Part shown: in pieces, positions 23,952 to 32,397 of the stretch
Position numbering within the stretch: the first letter of the stretch is position 1
How the letters are laid out: every line of letters starts with the position of its first letter
Origin: Candidatus Woesearchaeota archaeon
Lineage (GTDB): Archaea > Nanobdellota > Nanobdellia > Woesearchaeales > JASKKU01
Assembly (NCBI GenBank): GCA_030154045.1
Contig: JASKKU010000001.1
Coordinates: 65,025 to 104,563 of the forward strand
DNA: 39,539 nucleotides
Reading direction: 5' to 3'
Notes under the pieces: generated by a model
Database searches by the model: none
Told to the model about the DNA's origin: nothing
The model's input: the letters and a program-made list of their open reading frames with translations, nothing else
Position numbers and translations under genes: made by a program

Positions 23952-26900
23952 TTAGATATTTTGTTCATCTTCAAAAGCAGGTTCACCAATATTTTCGTTA
24001 TTGGTTTGAGTTTCTTCTTTGGGGAACATACTTTCATACTTGCTCAAGACTTCGCTTGCATATCCCTGTCCGAAATCTTTGAAAATTTCAATTTGTCGAT
24101 TAACTAAATTAATCATGTCGGACACCTGGGCGAGCTGTGCTACCGCTGTAGTGACCGGTCCAATATATGTGGAAGTGCTAGGATATGTCGCTAAAATTGC
24201 ACTGATTGCTGCAGATATTGGATTTTTCACAGTCTCAGATGCTATTCCTATACTGTTGATTAATTTTGAATACGTGTTATATCCTGAAGGCGTAATGATT
24301 GAAATAAGTTCTATAGCTTGTCCTAAAGCGTTTTCGCAAATATACTCATCAGCAGCATTATCGCACAAATAAATAGGGTATTTTTGTTCTATGGAATCCA
24401 AATAACATCCTAATCTTGAGGTTTCAATATAATAATACTTTGTTAAAGTACTCATAATAGGAGGAATATAACAGTTGTGCATAACACCAATAATCACGTT
24501 TTCTCTAGGATCAGGACATGAAGTTAATCCGTCAAAGTAATTTTTTGAACTTTTAAGATTATTACAAACTTCTTCTTTTGCTTTTGGACAACTAAATGCT
24601 TCACAAAACTTTGATAAGGCTGGAGTTATATCCTTATGTGCTTCATTAACTGGTTGTACAGCTTCGCCAAGACCTGGAAAAATAGCATTAAGTCCTATTG
24701 CAATAGCATTTAGCGCGGCATCAGCCTGGGTAAATGCAGTGTAGGCATCACAGACATCTTTAGCAATACTATATGTAGGTATTATATATTTTCCTATAAA
24801 TTCGTTAAGTGATTTTACTAGCTCATATTGGGTTTTAATTTTATCAAAAACAACATCACTATCTCCAACACCCAAATAATTACCGTCATAAAACTTGATT
24901 GTAAATGTTATGTTTTCTTCTTCAGGGTTTACTGTTACAGTTTCACCGCGCTTTGTTTTTATCCTTACAATGCAGTTTACATCCTCTTTAGTCTTAGGTT
25001 TTGAGCCATAAGGTATCTTTATCTTGAAAGTTATCTCCTTGCTTCCAGGTTTGTAATCGTTTTGATAGAATGATTTTACTTCAGCACCTATCTCAGAGTT
25101 ACATTCACCGATTTCAAACGAAACCATGTTCTGGTTACTTCTACGAGCTTTAAATTCAACATCTGCAAAAGCATATAAATTCATTTTTTCGCTTAAGCTC
25201 CTATCAATCTCGTTTGGATAAACCTTTATTTCACCAACGGTCCAAAAATCATTTGAAGGGTTTTCATTTCTACGATAAACATTAACTGTAACAGTTTTTA
25301 TCTCAGAATTATTTGCAGCATCATAAACTCGTATAGGCAACTCTTCACTGCATTCTCTTATACTGCTTACATAAAGCTCGCAGGTAAAATTGCGGTCATC
25401 GTTTTTTTCACATTGTTGAACATAAATAGAATCATCGCCGTTTATTTTTGAGAAATTAGCCTCAGCAAAGATTTGGTCTGAGAAATCTTTACCTGTAATT
25501 TTTATCCTTAATGAATCGCCTTCTTTTATGAACAATTCATCATCTTGGTTTGTGATATCAATATTATTTATCTCAGGCGGATACAAATCAATGTAAAAGT
25601 TTTTCCCAGTTGTAGATTCCACAACATTATTACAATCATCTTTTGTTTCTGCAGTTATTGCAACATTAACAACTTGTTCATTATATGCAAAAGAAGGATT
25701 TATTCCTTTGAATAAACAAATCCGTTCACCATTTTCGTTATAACATTCATCAGCCCTTTTCCTTCCAAAAGCTACACTAGTGATATACGCCTTTTTGTCA
25801 TAAAAACCGCAACCCTGTTCATCAAAGATTACAGCAATGGTTGAATCAGAACTTAAGAAATTGTCCTCTATCGAAGTGGTTGCTTTAATCTCAGAAACTT
25901 TTGGTTTTATGTCGTCAATATAAAGACTATAATCCTGCGAGTACTCGGCAATATTATTTGACAAGTCCTTTGCAAGACCACTATAGCGTAATATGTAATT
26001 TGAATTAGGATTGCTCACACTGAAAGTTATTGGGTCAAAATAACACTCAAATTCGTCAGCACTAATTTTGTTACAACTTGCTAGCTTGTTTCTAAATGTG
26101 AAAGTTGCAAAACCATCTTTGAATAAAGTGAAATTGCTTTGTGCAAACAACTGTTCGCTATTCTCTTTGAATTTCAAATAAGGTACTACTGTGTAAATTT
26201 TGTTTTTTTGTAAGTAAGGTCCGATTTTGTGGCTTCTATCTTGAGAGTATAATGAAAAACTTTCAAACTCCGGTTCTGGAGCTTGGTCGTCAATTGTTAT
26301 ATTTTGACAAACCTCATTAGATTCTCGTCCAAAGAAATCTATGGCTACTGCACAAACTTTAGAAACCTCTTCAACATTTCCGAAATTAATTATAGGAATC
26401 TTAACACTGTGTTGATATTTTCCACACACGCCGCTTTCATCAAACAAAGGATAATCATACGATGCCCCATTATCTAATTTCAATCTTAAGCTTTTCAGAC
26501 CAGCGCATTTCCCTGAGAGAAGAGGTTGGTCTACGACATCTAGGGTAAAGCTAAGTTCTTCACTAGATTTAAGATGTGAGTCTAAGATTGTAAACTGGTT
26601 GATTACAGGGCTTTTATCATCGAGGCATACTCTTACAGTTTTTTTAAATTGTGTATCATTAGCATAATAAACAGAATGCGTTTCACAATCTGAAGACATT
26701 AACCAGCCAAGGTTAACTGTACAAGCATAGGTTGGAATGTTGGGGTCAATTAGATTACAGACACCATCTATATTAGAAATCGGCGTATCATCTACTTTGA
26801 TTTTACTTTCATCTAAATCATTGAGATAATTTATCGTTATGTTCAGAATGATTTCTTCAGCATGATTTTCAACAACGCCTTCAACACCATGTTTAGAACC

Positions 26901-26990
26901 AAAAGCTTTTACCTCTAGATCATATGCTAAGCTTACATTAATAACTATAAAAAACATCAAAATTATGTTCAATAAAGTTAACCTTTTCAT
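23952..26990 (-). CDS. Large exported multi-Ig-like protein with Cys-rich helical C-terminal domain
   Basis: Unrecognised 1012-residue secreted protein with a signal peptide ending near VSLAYDLEVK. Residues about 25-680 look like tandem immunoglobulin/cadherin-like sandwiches: the recurring DDQAPEP, DDIKPKV and DLYPPEINNI joints and repeated exposed cysteine pairs are typical. The last 300 residues differ: predicted helices with nine cysteines in C-x(n)-C spacing (VCDA, FCEAFSC, VCNN, SCPD, NCYI, GCYL, LCDN, ICEN), so probably a disulfide-stabilised helical domain, then an acidic tail. The start overlaps the upstream stop in an ATGA, so translation is coupled. I infer a surface adhesin or structural role but cannot name a family. 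Confidence 0.85.
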   Translation of the reverse strand: MKRLTLLNIILMFFIVINVSLAYDLEVKAFGSKHGVEGVVENHAEEIILNITINYLNDLDESKIKVDDTPISNIDGVCNLIDPNIPTYACTVNLGWLMSSDCETHSVYYANDTQFKKTVRVCLDDKSPVINQFTILDSHLKSSEELSFTLDVVDQPLLSGKCAGLKSLRLKLDNGASYDYPLFDESGVCGKYQHSVKIPIINFGNVEEVSKVCAVAIDFFGRESNEVCQNITIDDQAPEPEFESFSLYSQDRSHKIGPYLQKNKIYTVVPYLKFKENSEQLFAQSNFTLFKDGFATFTFRNKLASCNKISADEFECYFDPITFSVSNPNSNYILRYSGLAKDLSNNIAEYSQDYSLYIDDIKPKVSEIKATTSIEDNFLSSDSTIAVIFDEQGCGFYDKKAYITSVAFGRKRADECYNENGERICLFKGINPSFAYNEQVVNVAITAETKDDCNNVVESTTGKNFYIDLYPPEINNIDITNQDDELFIKEGDSLRIKITGKDFSDQIFAEANFSKINGDDSIYVQQCEKNDDRNFTCELYVSSIRECSEELPIRVYDAANNSEIKTVTVNVYRRNENPSNDFWTVGEIKVYPNEIDRSLSEKMNLYAFADVEFKARRSNQNMVSFEIGECNSEIGAEVKSFYQNDYKPGSKEITFKIKIPYGSKPKTKEDVNCIVRIKTKRGETVTVNPEEENITFTIKFYDGNYLGVGDSDVVFDKIKTQYELVKSLNEFIGKYIIPTYSIAKDVCDAYTAFTQADAALNAIAIGLNAIFPGLGEAVQPVNEAHKDITPALSKFCEAFSCPKAKEEVCNNLKSSKNYFDGLTSCPDPRENVIIGVMHNCYIPPIMSTLTKYYYIETSRLGCYLDSIEQKYPIYLCDNAADEYICENALGQAIELISIITPSGYNTYSKLINSIGIASETVKNPISAAISAILATYPSTSTYIGPVTTAVAQLAQVSDMINLVNRQIEIFKDFGQGYASEVLSKYESMFPKEETQTNNENIGEPAFEDEQNI

Positions 26991-29041
26991 TCTGATCTAA
27001 ACCTCATTCTTAATTTATCAGGGTTTTCGGATAAGAAATTCATTAAGTCTGAAACAATCTTTAAGTCGTCATAATCTTCAGGTAAAAGTGTTACAGGAAC
27101 AGAGATCTCTAAAACATTGTGATTATATAAGTCCGTACCTGAAATCTCGAGCTCTTTAATGTTAACTATTGAAACAGGATAATTCGTAATATTTGTCCCG
27201 TTTAATTTTTTAAGGCATAACAGTTCGCCGCCAACCACGCATTTTTCAGGGATTTCTATTGTATCATTGTAGATTATTGTTGAAATGATTCTGTACTCTC
27301 CTGGAACTAAATTAACATATTTTTCCAAAGCATTAGAACCATTTATCTTAAAAGTGACAGTGTATTTTGGATTCTCTAGATTATACATTATGAAGGTTCC
27401 CTTTTCTTTAGAATTAAAATTATCTAAAGCAAAGTTTATTCTATGGTTTTCAACATCCTCTTTACTAAGTTCAGCTTTGCCAATTTTCATTTTGATTTCT
27501 TTTTCAGGATATGCTGTGAGGACTACTACTGTAGTATCCCTCGAGGAAATTAAGTTTTCAGTAATATAATATCCTGGTTTGTATGCGCGGACTGTAAAAA
27601 TACCTTCAGGCAATCCTGTTATAATCTCGCCACCTTCGTTTGTTTTACCTAACCCGCAGATGGTATTCAAAGCATATAACGAAACTTCAGCATTTTCTAC
27701 AGGCTTACCAAAGAAATCTTTAATTTTAATACGATGCTCTCCTCCCCAGAACCTGTCATCACAGATGCTCGTATCAGGAGAACCCACAACTGAACCAACA
27801 GTGCTGTTTTCAAGAAGTATGTTATTGTTTCTTATGTTGCCTTCCAACGCAATTCTAAAAGTATAACCTCTCCCATTCAATGCTTTACTATCAGTTATAT
27901 CTACCAAGACAGGATAAGAAACTTGATAAAGGGTGCGATACCTAGTGACACCGGCAATATCTAACAGACGAAGTATTATATTATCATTTGCTGGTGCAAG
28001 ATTCACTGGCATAATAATCCCTTCTTGATCTCCAAACGCAATGAAGGGTTTCCATCTAGGATTATATGTGAAACTGATGTTCAAGTCCTTAACATTGTCA
28101 TCTTTTATATCCCAAACCAAGAACCCTTGAAGTGTCTTTCTTTCCCCTTCTGTTTTTATACCAAAATCAAAATTTTTGCTGTTATTTATAGTAATTTGGT
28201 TGAGGTACGCTGCAAGTATTTGAGTTATTTTTTCTCTGACTTTATCTGCTTGCCACATCACAGGACTAAAATCAATGAATGAAACATCGTAGAATGGCGG
28301 TAATTTGTTTTTATCTTTTCCAGAGTATAAAGATATCAAATCTATAACTGAAACTTCTAAGAATCTGGTTTTAGCTTCGTATGCGGCAATCTCTGAAGCA
28401 ACAGTCCAAATCTTTTTGAAAGGGATGTCTAATTCAGAGGTATATTCTTCCCTATGTTTGATGCCGCCTTCACCAAGTTTTTCTATCTCAATTGGGAAAT
28501 CTAGTTTGGCCTTAACATTTTTATCTGTTAAGATTACATCAACACTCGGTAAGTCTTTGATATAAATCTTAAAGTTTCCATCATCCTTCCAATTTTCAGT
28601 GAAACATTTAAACACATCCAAGGCAATGTATTCTTCAGCTTGTTTTTCTACTTGAGTTAATGAAGGTGCTAGGGAACCGAATCTACAGTTCCCTTCACAC
28701 AAGTTTGGATCTAGCATAAAATACCAGTACGCAACTGCATAATTATTATTTACAGGCAACGCATAACTATCCGTTGGGTCTTCAGGATTAATTTCAAAAG
28801 CTGCACTTGTAATCCAACCCCCATTGTTTCCTATTTTTTCAAATGTTTTCTCTAAGGAATTGTCAAGACAACTCTGAATTAGATTATCCACTGGCGTAGT
28901 TTCCGGATTAGAAAATAATATGTTGTTGGTTGAAAAAAACCCTTGGTTTTGTGTTGAGATAACAAAAAGAACGACAATAACTAACGCGATTAATCCAACT
29001 ATGAGAGGTATACTTGCAGCTGCTTTTTTCATTTTAATCAT
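26987..29041 (-). CDS. Membrane-anchored surface protein with carboxypeptidase-regulatory-like domain
   Basis: Unrecognised 684-residue protein. I take the ATG at 29041 because it is preceded by a plausible Shine-Dalgarno (AAAGGT), whereas the longer frame starts with TTG. The N-terminus (KKAAASIPLIVGLIALVIVV) is a single membrane helix with a short basic start; it resembles an uncleaved anchor or archaeal pilin-like leader. The rest is outside. Residues about 435-495 match the carboxypeptidase D regulatory fold (GKPVENAEVSLY, GEIITGLPEGIFTVRAYKPGYY), a small beta-sandwich. It is first in the operon with the 1012- and 428-residue exported proteins, overlapping the next gene by an ATGA. Confidence 0.82.
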   Translation of the reverse strand: MIKMKKAAASIPLIVGLIALVIVVLFVISTQNQGFFSTNNILFSNPETTPVDNLIQSCLDNSLEKTFEKIGNNGGWITSAAFEINPEDPTDSYALPVNNNYAVAYWYFMLDPNLCEGNCRFGSLAPSLTQVEKQAEEYIALDVFKCFTENWKDDGNFKIYIKDLPSVDVILTDKNVKAKLDFPIEIEKLGEGGIKHREEYTSELDIPFKKIWTVASEIAAYEAKTRFLEVSVIDLISLYSGKDKNKLPPFYDVSFIDFSPVMWQADKVREKITQILAAYLNQITINNSKNFDFGIKTEGERKTLQGFLVWDIKDDNVKDLNISFTYNPRWKPFIAFGDQEGIIMPVNLAPANDNIILRLLDIAGVTRYRTLYQVSYPVLVDITDSKALNGRGYTFRIALEGNIRNNNILLENSTVGSVVGSPDTSICDDRFWGGEHRIKIKDFFGKPVENAEVSLYALNTICGLGKTNEGGEIITGLPEGIFTVRAYKPGYYITENLISSRDTTVVVLTAYPEKEIKMKIGKAELSKEDVENHRINFALDNFNSKEKGTFIMYNLENPKYTVTFKINGSNALEKYVNLVPGEYRIISTIIYNDTIEIPEKCVVGGELLCLKKLNGTNITNYPVSIVNIKELEISGTDLYNHNVLEISVPVTLLPEDYDDLKIVSDLMNFLSENPDKLRMRFRSE

Positions 29042-29135
29042 ACACAACCTTTATCTCTCGCCTTTTAGGATTTTTAAATTTTTTGTTAATTTTGTGTAGA
29101 AAATAGAATTAAAAATTAATTCGCAATATTATAAA

Positions 29136-29207
29136 AGCCTTCATGGGGATTTGAACCCCAGACCTGCTGCTTACGAGGCAGCCGCTCTACCGCTGAGCTA
29201 TGAAGGC
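29136..29207 (-). tRNA. tRNA-Thr (anticodon CGT)
   Basis: A 72-nt cloverleaf on the - strand: acceptor GCCTTCA/TGAAGGC with discriminator U; D-arm GCTCAGCGGTAGAGC; anticodon stem GCTGC/GCAGC with loop CTCGTAA, giving CGT; T-arm GGGG-TTCAAAT-CCCC region. No intron and no encoded CCA. Confidence 0.95.
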
Positions 29208-29229
29208 GTATTTTATTTGTTAAAGAAAT

Positions 29230-29241
29230 TCATATAAAAAT
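29230..29241 (-). promoter_or_regulatory. TATA box of tRNA-Thr
   Basis: On the - strand ATTTTTATATGA, about 25-34 bp upstream of the tRNA 5' end, as expected for an archaeal tRNA promoter. Confidence 0.5.
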
Positions 29242-29316
29242 ATTTCTTGTTAACTAGATCAGAACTCTATTAAGCAAAGAAACGAAATTAAAAGAACAAA
29301 ACAAAAATTAAGAAAT

Positions 29317-30630
29317 TTAAGGATAATACCTCACCATAGTCCTTGGGAACGCTATCGCATCTTTAATGTGGTCTAGACCGCACAACCATTTTACAATTCT
29401 TTCAACACCCATTCCAAATCCTGAGTGAGGCACTGAACCATACTTTCTAGTGTCCAAATAAAATCCGTACTGATCAGGGTCTTCACCTTGTTCAATTAGT
29501 CTTTGTTTAAGTTTCTCTAAGTCTGTTTCTCTTTCTGATGCTCCGATAAGTTCCCCGTTTCCTTCTGGGGCTAACAAGTCAAATCCTAACACAACTTTTG
29601 GATTTTTTGGGTCTTCTTTCATATAGAATGCCTTAATCTCTTTTGGATAATGAGTTACAATTATTGGCACATCGTACAAACTCACCAATTTCTCTTCTTC
29701 TATTGTCCTTAAATCTTTGCCCCAGGGCACTTCAAAATTAAACTTATCCTTAAGGATTTTCAAAGCATCATCGTAAGTCATCCTTACAAACGGCTTTTCA
29801 ATTACAGGTTTTAGTTTTGAGATATCTCTGCCTAATACTTCTAAATCCTCTTTGTTTTTTTCAAGAACTCTCTTGACAACATGTTTTACTAACGCTTCAG
29901 CTCTGTTTTGCAAATCTTCAAAATCTTCCCAAGCAGCTTCCATTTCGGCATGCCAGTACTCTGCTAAATGTCTTGAAGTTTTGGACCTTTCTGCTCTAAA
30001 ACTTGGTGCAATACAGAATATTTTTTCTAATGCAAAGATTACTGCTTCTGCGTGAAGTTGCCAGGTTTGAGCCAAGTACATTTTTTTGTCAAAGTACTTT
30101 ACCTCGAACAAAGTTGAACCACCTTCACACTGTGTTGCTTGGATTATTGGCGACTGTGTTTCATAAAACCCTTCAGATAGAAAATATTCTCGAATTGCTT
30201 GAAACACTGTGCTTCTTACTTTCAAAACAGAAGTCATCTTTCTGCTTCTAATCCAAAGATGCCTCACATCATCAATAAAATCTCTGCTCAAGTCCTTAGT
30301 AATGGGGAACATTGGGCTTTTGCCAACAATCTTTATCTCTGAAACCTGAATCTCAAAACCAGTTGGCGCTTTTTCTTGTTTTATTACGTTACCTTTTACA
30401 AGAACTGAAGCCTCAACATCTGCATCTTTTTTTATCTCTTCCCATTTTTCTTGAGAAAACGAACTCTTATCCAGAACACATTGAACAATCCCTGAAGAGT
30501 CTCTTACTACAATAAATGCATAGTTCTTGGTTTTTCTTTCTCTATAAATCCAACCTCGGATTTTAACTTCCTGGCCAACTTTAGTTGGAACTTCCTTTAT
30601 TTTGATGAAACTATCTTTCATGCTTAACAT
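29317..30630 (-). CDS. asnS: Asparaginyl-tRNA synthetase
   Basis: Class IIb synthetase charging tRNA-Asn. An N-terminal OB-fold anticodon-binding domain (VKIRGWIYRERKTKN, FIVVRDSSGIVQCVL) precedes the catalytic core. Motif 2 is in FRAERSKTSRHLAEYWHAEME, where the YWHAEME ending after SRHL points to AsnRS rather than AspRS. Motif 3 is GFGMGVERIVKWL near 408-420, and the C-terminus AIAFPRTMVRYYP also fits archaeal AsnRS. I use the ATG at 30630 (437 aa), with GAGGTTGATC upstream as Shine-Dalgarno; the longer frame starts with TTG. A non-discriminating AspRS-like alternative is less likely but cannot be excluded without alignment. Confidence 0.9.
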   Translation of the reverse strand: MLSMKDSFIKIKEVPTKVGQEVKIRGWIYRERKTKNYAFIVVRDSSGIVQCVLDKSSFSQEKWEEIKKDADVEASVLVKGNVIKQEKAPTGFEIQVSEIKIVGKSPMFPITKDLSRDFIDDVRHLWIRSRKMTSVLKVRSTVFQAIREYFLSEGFYETQSPIIQATQCEGGSTLFEVKYFDKKMYLAQTWQLHAEAVIFALEKIFCIAPSFRAERSKTSRHLAEYWHAEMEAAWEDFEDLQNRAEALVKHVVKRVLEKNKEDLEVLGRDISKLKPVIEKPFVRMTYDDALKILKDKFNFEVPWGKDLRTIEEEKLVSLYDVPIIVTHYPKEIKAFYMKEDPKNPKVVLGFDLLAPEGNGELIGASERETDLEKLKQRLIEQGEDPDQYGFYLDTRKYGSVPHSGFGMGVERIVKWLCGLDHIKDAIAFPRTMVRYYP

Positions 30631-30857
30631 ATTGATCAACCTCTTGCTATTTTCGATTTTTAAGGTTTGTATATTTTGTTTAACTTAATCATGATGTATC
30701 TTGCAAACAAAACTCAAATTAAAAATTAATTTAGTTTTAAAAGTTTGGGTTATAATAGACTATCAATTATTAGAATTAGTGCTTTTATTAATTATTGGAA
30801 ACACATTTATTTGAAAAAAAGGTATCATTGTTAAGCAAAGGCTGTGTAAAGCACTAT

Positions 30858-31232
30858 TTAAACTTTTTCGTTTGGGTTTTTGAATCCTAATTTGATACAG
30901 CTTTCTTTTATTGGTTCAATGCATTTATGAATCCTGCAAACAGCGCCTTCTTTTTCAAAGATGTCTATCACTTGTTTTACTAAAAGTTGAAGGCTTATCT
31001 CGCCGTTTATTAATTTGTCAATTCGCTCATCAATTATACTTTTTTCTTTCTTATTAAACAACACTTTTGAAGCTCTCTTGTTCTTAAGGTATTGATTTAT
31101 TGCAGAAGGTGTAAATCCCATAATTTTTGCAACCTCTTTTTGCTTAAAGCCTCTCTCTAAAAGCTTTTGAGCAACATACTTTCTTATTGCTGGAGCAACA
31201 TACAAGTATTCCACATCAATAGAAATCATCAT
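30858..31232 (-). CDS. COG2522-type HTH transcriptional regulator
   Basis: A 124-residue regulator. An N-terminal Xre/Cro-type helix-turn-helix is clear: IRKYVAQKLLERGFKQKEVA, then KIMGFTPSAINQYLKNKRAS with the recognition helix near 41-55. A helical middle (IIDERIDKLINGEISLQLLVKQVIDIF) precedes a C-terminal CRIHKCIEPIKESC with three cysteines that could bind a metal or cluster. The layout matches COG2522-family archaeal regulators; the ligand is unknown. A perfect palindrome (31236-31253) covers the predicted transcription start, so autoregulation is likely. It is divergent from the MoxR gene, 151 bp apart. Confidence 0.8.
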   Translation of the reverse strand: MMISIDVEYLYVAPAIRKYVAQKLLERGFKQKEVAKIMGFTPSAINQYLKNKRASKVLFNKKEKSIIDERIDKLINGEISLQLLVKQVIDIFEKEGAVCRIHKCIEPIKESCIKLGFKNPNEKV

Positions 31233-31235
31233 TCT

Positions 31236-31253
31236 AATTAACAGGTGTTAATT
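31236..31253. promoter_or_regulatory. Palindromic operator upstream of the COG2522-type regulator
   Basis: AATTAACAGGTGTTAATT, perfect 8-bp arms and a 2-bp centre. It begins 3 bp upstream of the regulator ATG and ends beside its TATA-like box (AAGTATTTAACTT on the - strand, 31255-31268). A bound dimer would block initiation. Confidence 0.65.
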
Positions 31254-31383
31254 TTAAGTTAAATACTTTTCTATAACTTTGTTTCTTTTGTTTCTTTTTA
31301 TGTAGTTTTATTCTTTTATTTAATCTGTCTTGGTTTTAATGCTAGCAATAGTTTTTTAAATAAAAATACTTACATCACAAATC

Positions 31384-32397
31384 ATGATATTTGAAGAAAT
31401 TAAAGAATCAATTCTTAATGGTGCGCAGTTTGATGATTTTTTAGGTCAAGAGGATGTACAACAAAACCTTAAATCAGCATTAGTTTCAGGCCATCATGTT
31501 ATCTTGGTAGGACCGCCAGGTGTTGGCAAAACAACTCTTGCAAAGAATGTTGCTAAGCTTCTAAAGCCTATAGAAGTAAATGATTGTGGGTTTAATTGCG
31601 ATCCAAAAGATCCTTGGTGTCCTGTTTGCCGTTCAGGAAAAGAAGTAAGAAAAAAAGTTTTATCCCCTGAAGAAAGGTTTGTTAGAATCCAAGGCAGCCC
31701 TGATTTAACTTTTGAAGATTTGATTGGTGATATTGACCCTCAAAAAGCTTTGAAGTATGGTGCCTTTTCAATTGAAGCGTTTAAACCAGGAAAAATATTC
31801 AAAGCTAACAAAGGCATACTTTTCTTTGATGAATTGAACAGGTGTCCGCCAAAGCTACAGAATTCTTTACTTCAGATTCTTGAAGAGCGTAAAGCAACAA
31901 TTGGCAGTTATGAACTTGATTTAAAATCTGATTTCATTCTCATAGCAACTATGAACCCTGATGATGAGAATACTGAACCTTTATCTGATGTGTTTTTAGA
32001 TAGGGTTGATGTAATTTTTGTCAATTACCCAGAGAATTCCGATGTCGAGAAAAAGATTGTTATGTCAAAAGGGAAGAAATTAATTGATGTTAAGCCAGAG
32101 TTTGTTAATATTATTGTTGAATTTATTAGAACTTTAAGAAACAACGAGAATCTAGATAAAAAACCATCTGTAAGAGCAACCTTATCTCTATATGAAAGGT
32201 CTCAAGCAAACGCTTTGTTAAATGGTAGAAAAGAACCGACCATAGAAGACATTTTACAGAGTCTTAAATCCGTTTTAGTTCATAGAATTAAATTAAAACC
32301 AAGTCTGGATTTTAAGACAACTACAGAACAATTCTTGGAAAAGGAGTTTGCTTCTTTTGTGGATAATCTCAAAAAATCTCAAGGTGATTATCCGTAG
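31384..32397 (+). CDS. MoxR/ChlI-like AAA+ ATPase with four-cysteine insert
   Basis: MoxR-type AAA+ ATPase, thought to act as a remodelling chaperone with a VWA partner. Walker A GPPGVGKT (43-50), Walker B GILFFDELNR (D149, E150), sensor-1 ATMNPDDE (189-196) and arginine finger around R207 in FLDRVDVIF are present. Between Walker A and the core is an insert with C68, C72, C79 and C82 (C-x3-C-x6-C-x2-C), a likely zinc or Fe-S site. At 337 residues the length is normal. A TATA-like TTTTTTAAATAAAAAT (31353-31366) is about 25 bp upstream of the ATG, so the mRNA is probably leaderless. The VWA gene begins inside its last codons, so the two are one operon. Confidence 0.9.
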   Translation: MIFEEIKESILNGAQFDDFLGQEDVQQNLKSALVSGHHVILVGPPGVGKTTLAKNVAKLLKPIEVNDCGFNCDPKDPWCPVCRSGKEVRKKVLSPEERFVRIQGSPDLTFEDLIGDIDPQKALKYGAFSIEAFKPGKIFKANKGILFFDELNRCPPKLQNSLLQILEERKATIGSYELDLKSDFILIATMNPDDENTEPLSDVFLDRVDVIFVNYPENSDVEKKIVMSKGKKLIDVKPEFVNIIVEFIRTLRNNENLDKKPSVRATLSLYERSQANALLNGRKEPTIEDILQSLKSVLVHRIKLKPSLDFKTTTEQFLEKEFASFVDNLKKSQGDYP

